A stretch of DNA of 50,246 nt from a bacterium. Lineage in GTDB: Bacteria > Bacillota > Clostridia > Oscillospirales > Oscillospiraceae. Shown piece after piece: positions 47,911 through 50,246 of this stretch (positions within the stretch are counted from its first letter, which is position 1; the number at the start of each line of letters is the position of its first letter). The DNA is taken from assembly GCA_004560305.1 (NCBI GenBank), contig SFVI01000011.1, positions 1 through 50,246 of the forward strand, in the 5' to 3' direction. The position numbers and the translations under genes were made by a program. The notes under the pieces were generated by a model that saw nothing but the letters and a program-made list of their open reading frames with translations, ran no database searches and was not told the DNA's origin.

Positions 47911-49032
47911 ATGGCGACCCAGGTAACAAATTATCAATGCCCGGCCTGCACCGGCCCCCTGCACTATGCCGGGGCCAGCGGCAAGCTGGAATGCGAATAC
48001 TGCGGCAGCACTTATGATGTTGCCGAGATCGAAAAGCTCTACGCCGATAGAGAGGCTGCCGCTGAGACCCAGGCTGCCTCTGCCGCTGCCGCCCAGGCAG
48101 CAGAGGCGGAGGAGCTGGGGGAGGATCAGGGCGAATATGCCGCCAATGGCGAGAGCTGGAGCCCGGAGGGCATGAAGGCCTACAGCTGCCCCTCCTGCGG
48201 GGCGGAGCTGGTCTGCGATGAGACCACCGTGGCTACCAGCTGCCCCTATTGCGGCAACCCCAGCATCGTGCCGGGGCAGTTTACCGATATGCGCAAGCCC
48301 GACTATGTGCTGCCCTTCAAGCTGGATAAGAAGGCCGCCGAGGAGGCGCTGCGAAAATATTACAAGGGCAAGAAGCTGCTGCCCAGAGCCTTCTCCGCCG
48401 AGAACCACATTCAGGAGATCAAGGGCGTGTATGTACCCTTCTGGCTCTATGACGGGGAGGCGGATGCGGACGTCAGCTATGCCGCCACCCGGGTGTTCAC
48501 TACCACCCGGGGCAACGAGCGCATTACCACCACGGAGCATTATCAGGTGCGCCGGGCGGGCACGGTGCGCTTTGAGGGCATCCCTGTGGACGCCTCCAGC
48601 AAGATGCCCGACGAACACATGGACAGCATTGAGCCCTTTGATTACAGCGACCTGAAGCCCTTCTCCACCGCCTATCTGCCCGGCTATCTGGCGGATAAGT
48701 ACGACGAGGACGCGGACAAGTGCGCCGAGCGGGCGGATCAGCGGGCCAAGGCTTCGGCGCTGAACGTAATGAGCGACAGCGTAAAGGGCTATGCCACCTG
48801 CATCCCCACCCACGAGAATGTGCGCCTGCGCCGGGGAAGCGTAAAATACGCCCTGATGCCGGTGTGGATGCTGAGCACCCAGTGGAAGGGGCAGAATTTC
48901 CTCTTTGCCATGAATGGCCAGACCGGCCGGCTCATCGGCGATTTGCCCATATCCAGGGGACGGCTGCTGGGCTGGTTCGCCGGGGTGTCCCTGCCGCTGA
49001 TGGCGATACTGTATCTGCTGCTGGGAGGTTGA
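47911..49032 (+). CDS. Zinc-ribbon membrane protein, YdjG-like
   Basis: Two N-terminal zinc ribbons are separated by an Ala/Glu stretch: CPACTGPL...CEYCG, then CPSCGAELVC...CPYCG. A central region (VLPFKLDKKAAEEALRKYYKGK, GVYVPFWLYDGEADADVSY) is typical of the TFIIB-type zinc-ribbon family next to SPFH genes. One C-terminal helix (LLGWFAGVSLPLMAILYLLLG) anchors it. It may link the SPFH protein to the membrane. GAGGTG lies 8 nt upstream, and the stop overlaps the upstream candidate ATG of the next gene. Confidence 0.85.
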   Translation: MATQVTNYQCPACTGPLHYAGASGKLECEYCGSTYDVAEIEKLYADREAAAETQAASAAAAQAAEAEELGEDQGEYAANGESWSPEGMKAYSCPSCGAELVCDETTVATSCPYCGNPSIVPGQFTDMRKPDYVLPFKLDKKAAEEALRKYYKGKKLLPRAFSAENHIQEIKGVYVPFWLYDGEADADVSYAATRVFTTTRGNERITTTEHYQVRRAGTVRFEGIPVDASSKMPDEHMDSIEPFDYSDLKPFSTAYLPGYLADKYDEDADKCAERADQRAKASALNVMSDSVKGYATCIPTHENVRLRRGSVKYALMPVWMLSTQWKGQNFLFAMNGQTGRLIGDLPISRGRLLGWFAGVSLPLMAILYLLLGG

Positions 49033-49037
49033 TGGAA

Positions 49038-49838
49038 ATGAAAAAGAAATGCATTTTTTCCCTCCTGTTGGCGCTGTGCCTGGTTCTCTCCCTGGGGGGA
49101 GTGGCCCTGGCCAGCAGCCAGATCACAATGCCCCATGTAACGGATGCGGTGGGCCTGCTGAGCAATGAGGAGATCATGGCTCTGGAAGCCCAGGCGGGCC
49201 AGATTGAGGACAGCTACGGCTGCGCGCCCTACATCCTGGTGGTGGAGGACTTCCGGGTCTATGAGGACACGACGGATATCTTCGAAGCGGGGATGAATCT
49301 CTATGAACGTTGGGAGCTGGGCCATGGGCCGGAAAAAAACGGCCTGCTGCTGATTCTCAGCATGGCGGAGCGGGACTATGCCCTGGTGACCTATGGCAGC
49401 GTCACCCACCGGGCTTTTACCGACTACGGCCAGAACGCTCTCCGTGAGCAGTTCCTGGATAACTTCCGCAATGATGACTGGGCCGGCGGCTTCCGGGATT
49501 ATCTGGACGGATGCGCCTGGCTGCTGGAGCAGGCCAGAAACGGCACGCCCTACGATGTGGACACCGCACCCAAGGGCTTCAACCCCCTGATCATTGTGAT
49601 CCCGCTGGTGCTGGCGCTGGCTGTCTGCCTGGTGCTGACGGCCCAGATGAAGACCGCCAAGCGCAAGACCGAGGCCGGAGACTATATGGTGCAGGGCGGC
49701 GCGGAGATGCGCGTGGTGCAGGATATTTTTACCCACCGCACGGTGACCCGCCAGGTGATCCAGAGCGAGAACAAAGGCGGCGGTGGCGGCACCACCATCA
49801 ACAGCCGCGGCTTCTCAGGAAAGAGCGGAAAGTTCTGA
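49038..49838 (+). CDS. TPM-domain membrane protein, YdjH-like
   Basis: The Sec signal peptide (CIFSLLLALCLVLSLGGVALA) is followed by a TPM domain outside the membrane (DAVGLLSNEEIMALEAQ, GLLLILSMAERDYALVTYG), a helix near 190-208 (LIIVIPLVLALAVCLVLTA) and a Gly-rich cytosolic tail (GGGGGTTINSRGFSGKSGKF). TPM proteins are acid-phosphatase-like or structural. ATG at 49038 has GGGAGGT 8 nt upstream; another ATG at 49032 is closer than ideal. Order and domains match the YdjI-YdjG-YdjH set of Bacillus. Confidence 0.87.
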   Translation: MKKKCIFSLLLALCLVLSLGGVALASSQITMPHVTDAVGLLSNEEIMALEAQAGQIEDSYGCAPYILVVEDFRVYEDTTDIFEAGMNLYERWELGHGPEKNGLLLILSMAERDYALVTYGSVTHRAFTDYGQNALREQFLDNFRNDDWAGGFRDYLDGCAWLLEQARNGTPYDVDTAPKGFNPLIIVIPLVLALAVCLVLTAQMKTAKRKTEAGDYMVQGGAEMRVVQDIFTHRTVTRQVIQSENKGGGGGTTINSRGFSGKSGKF

Positions 49839-49848
49839 AAGACAATAA

Positions 49849-49887
49849 GCAAAAAAACATCCGTCCGATGGGGCGGATGTTTTTTGC
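49849..49887 (+). terminator. Terminator of the SPFH operon
   Basis: GCAAAAAAACATCCGTCC / GGGCGGATGTTTTTTGC with loop GATG (one A unpaired). Confidence 0.9.
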
Positions 49888-49889
49888 CT

Positions 49890-50105
49890 CAGTCTGTCAA
49901 AGAACCAGCCAAAGCCTCCCCTGTGTAAGGGGAGGTGGCAAAAATCTATGATTTTTGACGGAGGGGTTGTAAAAGAAACGTTGCGAATTTGCATGACATA
50001 ACTGATAATCCCGAACATTTTATAAAACAATCCCTCAGTCAGCTTCGCTGCCAGCTCCCTTTACACAACGGGAGCCTTTTTGTGTAACCAGTTTTTTTGC
50101 CTGTC
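49890..50105. repeat. ~215-bp double-hairpin repeat element, copy 2 (inverted to copy 1)
   Basis: Its reverse complement matches 7921-8135 along the full length, with the most change in the middle ~45 bp and the hairpin regions almost unchanged. TTTTTTGCCT occurs on both edges (49880-49889 and 50093-50102), which may be target duplication or coincidence with the terminator tail. A minus-strand frame inside has a counterpart in copy 1, but I do not take it as a gene. Confidence 0.88.
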
Positions 50106-50246
50106 AGAGCAGGTGCAGAGGGGGATGAACCTCTCAGTCAGCTTCGCTGCCAGGGCAGAAAGTCAAGGAAGTGCAACACAGGAGGAAAAGACCTCAGAAG
50201 GAGAAAGCCAATTGAGGCATTTTCTGGGACGGCTATTGATGAGATG
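50106..50246. other. Window end: partial repeat and no recognisable gene
   Basis: 50131-50153 (CTCAGTCAGCTTCGCTGCCAG core) is a further fragment of the long repeat's second hairpin. Beyond it AGGAGGAAAAG and GAAGGAG are purine-rich, but no convincing start or family follows before the window ends. Confidence 0.5.

Overview
The window looks like a chromosomal segment of a Gram-positive, probably endospore-forming anaerobe of the Clostridia, most like the Oscillospiraceae group of gut bacteria. The evidence is GC-rich coding DNA with consensus sigma-A promoters and AGGAGG-type ribosome sites, lipoproteins with short signal peptides, a SpoIIID regulator, two DUF1836 proteins, two Rnf operons, a flavodiiron protein and dense hairpin-type intergenic repeats. 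No phage, plasmid, CRISPR or transposase gene was recognised.

Layout. 1-625: the 3' end of a 5S rRNA, then tRNA-Asn, tRNA-Met/Ile2 and tRNA-Trp. 640-8600: a secreted protein, a chloramphenicol-acetyltransferase-like gene interrupted by an in-frame stop, tRNA-Gln, a DUF3810 metalloprotease, a lipoprotein, and a cysteine hydrolase / GPH transporter / LmbE deacetylase operon, followed by a long repeat element and a glyoxalase. 8667-13882: a glycosyltransferase, SpoIIID, a small PepSY-like protein, DUF1836, a DegV protein and an AI-2E-type transporter.

14206-22337 is the most interesting locus. One promoter drives a two-domain FMN-bind-like lipoprotein, the flavin transferase ApbE, RnfC, RnfD, a double-length RnfG with two FMN-type motifs, RnfE, RnfA, a NusG-domain-II protein and a Gx-transporter protein, with no RnfB. 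A complete second Rnf operon (rnfCDGEAB) lies at 31459-36492. I infer that the second is the ordinary ferredoxin:NAD+ ion pump. The first may be a flavin-rich, possibly outward-facing electron-transfer system.

Between them lies a sugar locus: an APH-fold sugar kinase, a PocR-AraC regulator, a substrate-binding lipoprotein and two permeases (one with a very large N-terminal extension), with no ABC ATPase. A Crp/Fnr regulator is divergent from a flavodiiron protein. After the second Rnf operon come an aconitase-family hydratase with DUF1836, an SGNH hydrolase, and a desaturase-like flavoprotein with an iron-sulfur reductase. That last pair is divergent from a GntR/FadR regulator, and each side has its own TGGTNNNACCA operator. 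Next are phosphofructokinase, an EamA exporter and tRNA-Gly. A YdjI-YdjG-YdjH-like membrane-stress operon follows, and the window ends in a second, inverted copy of the ~215 bp repeat.

Noncoding structure is rich: the ~215 bp double-hairpin repeat, a 35-nt hairpin whose two copies differ by a compensatory base pair, and three places where a tRNA 3' end or a terminator is duplicated around a ~100-nt insert.
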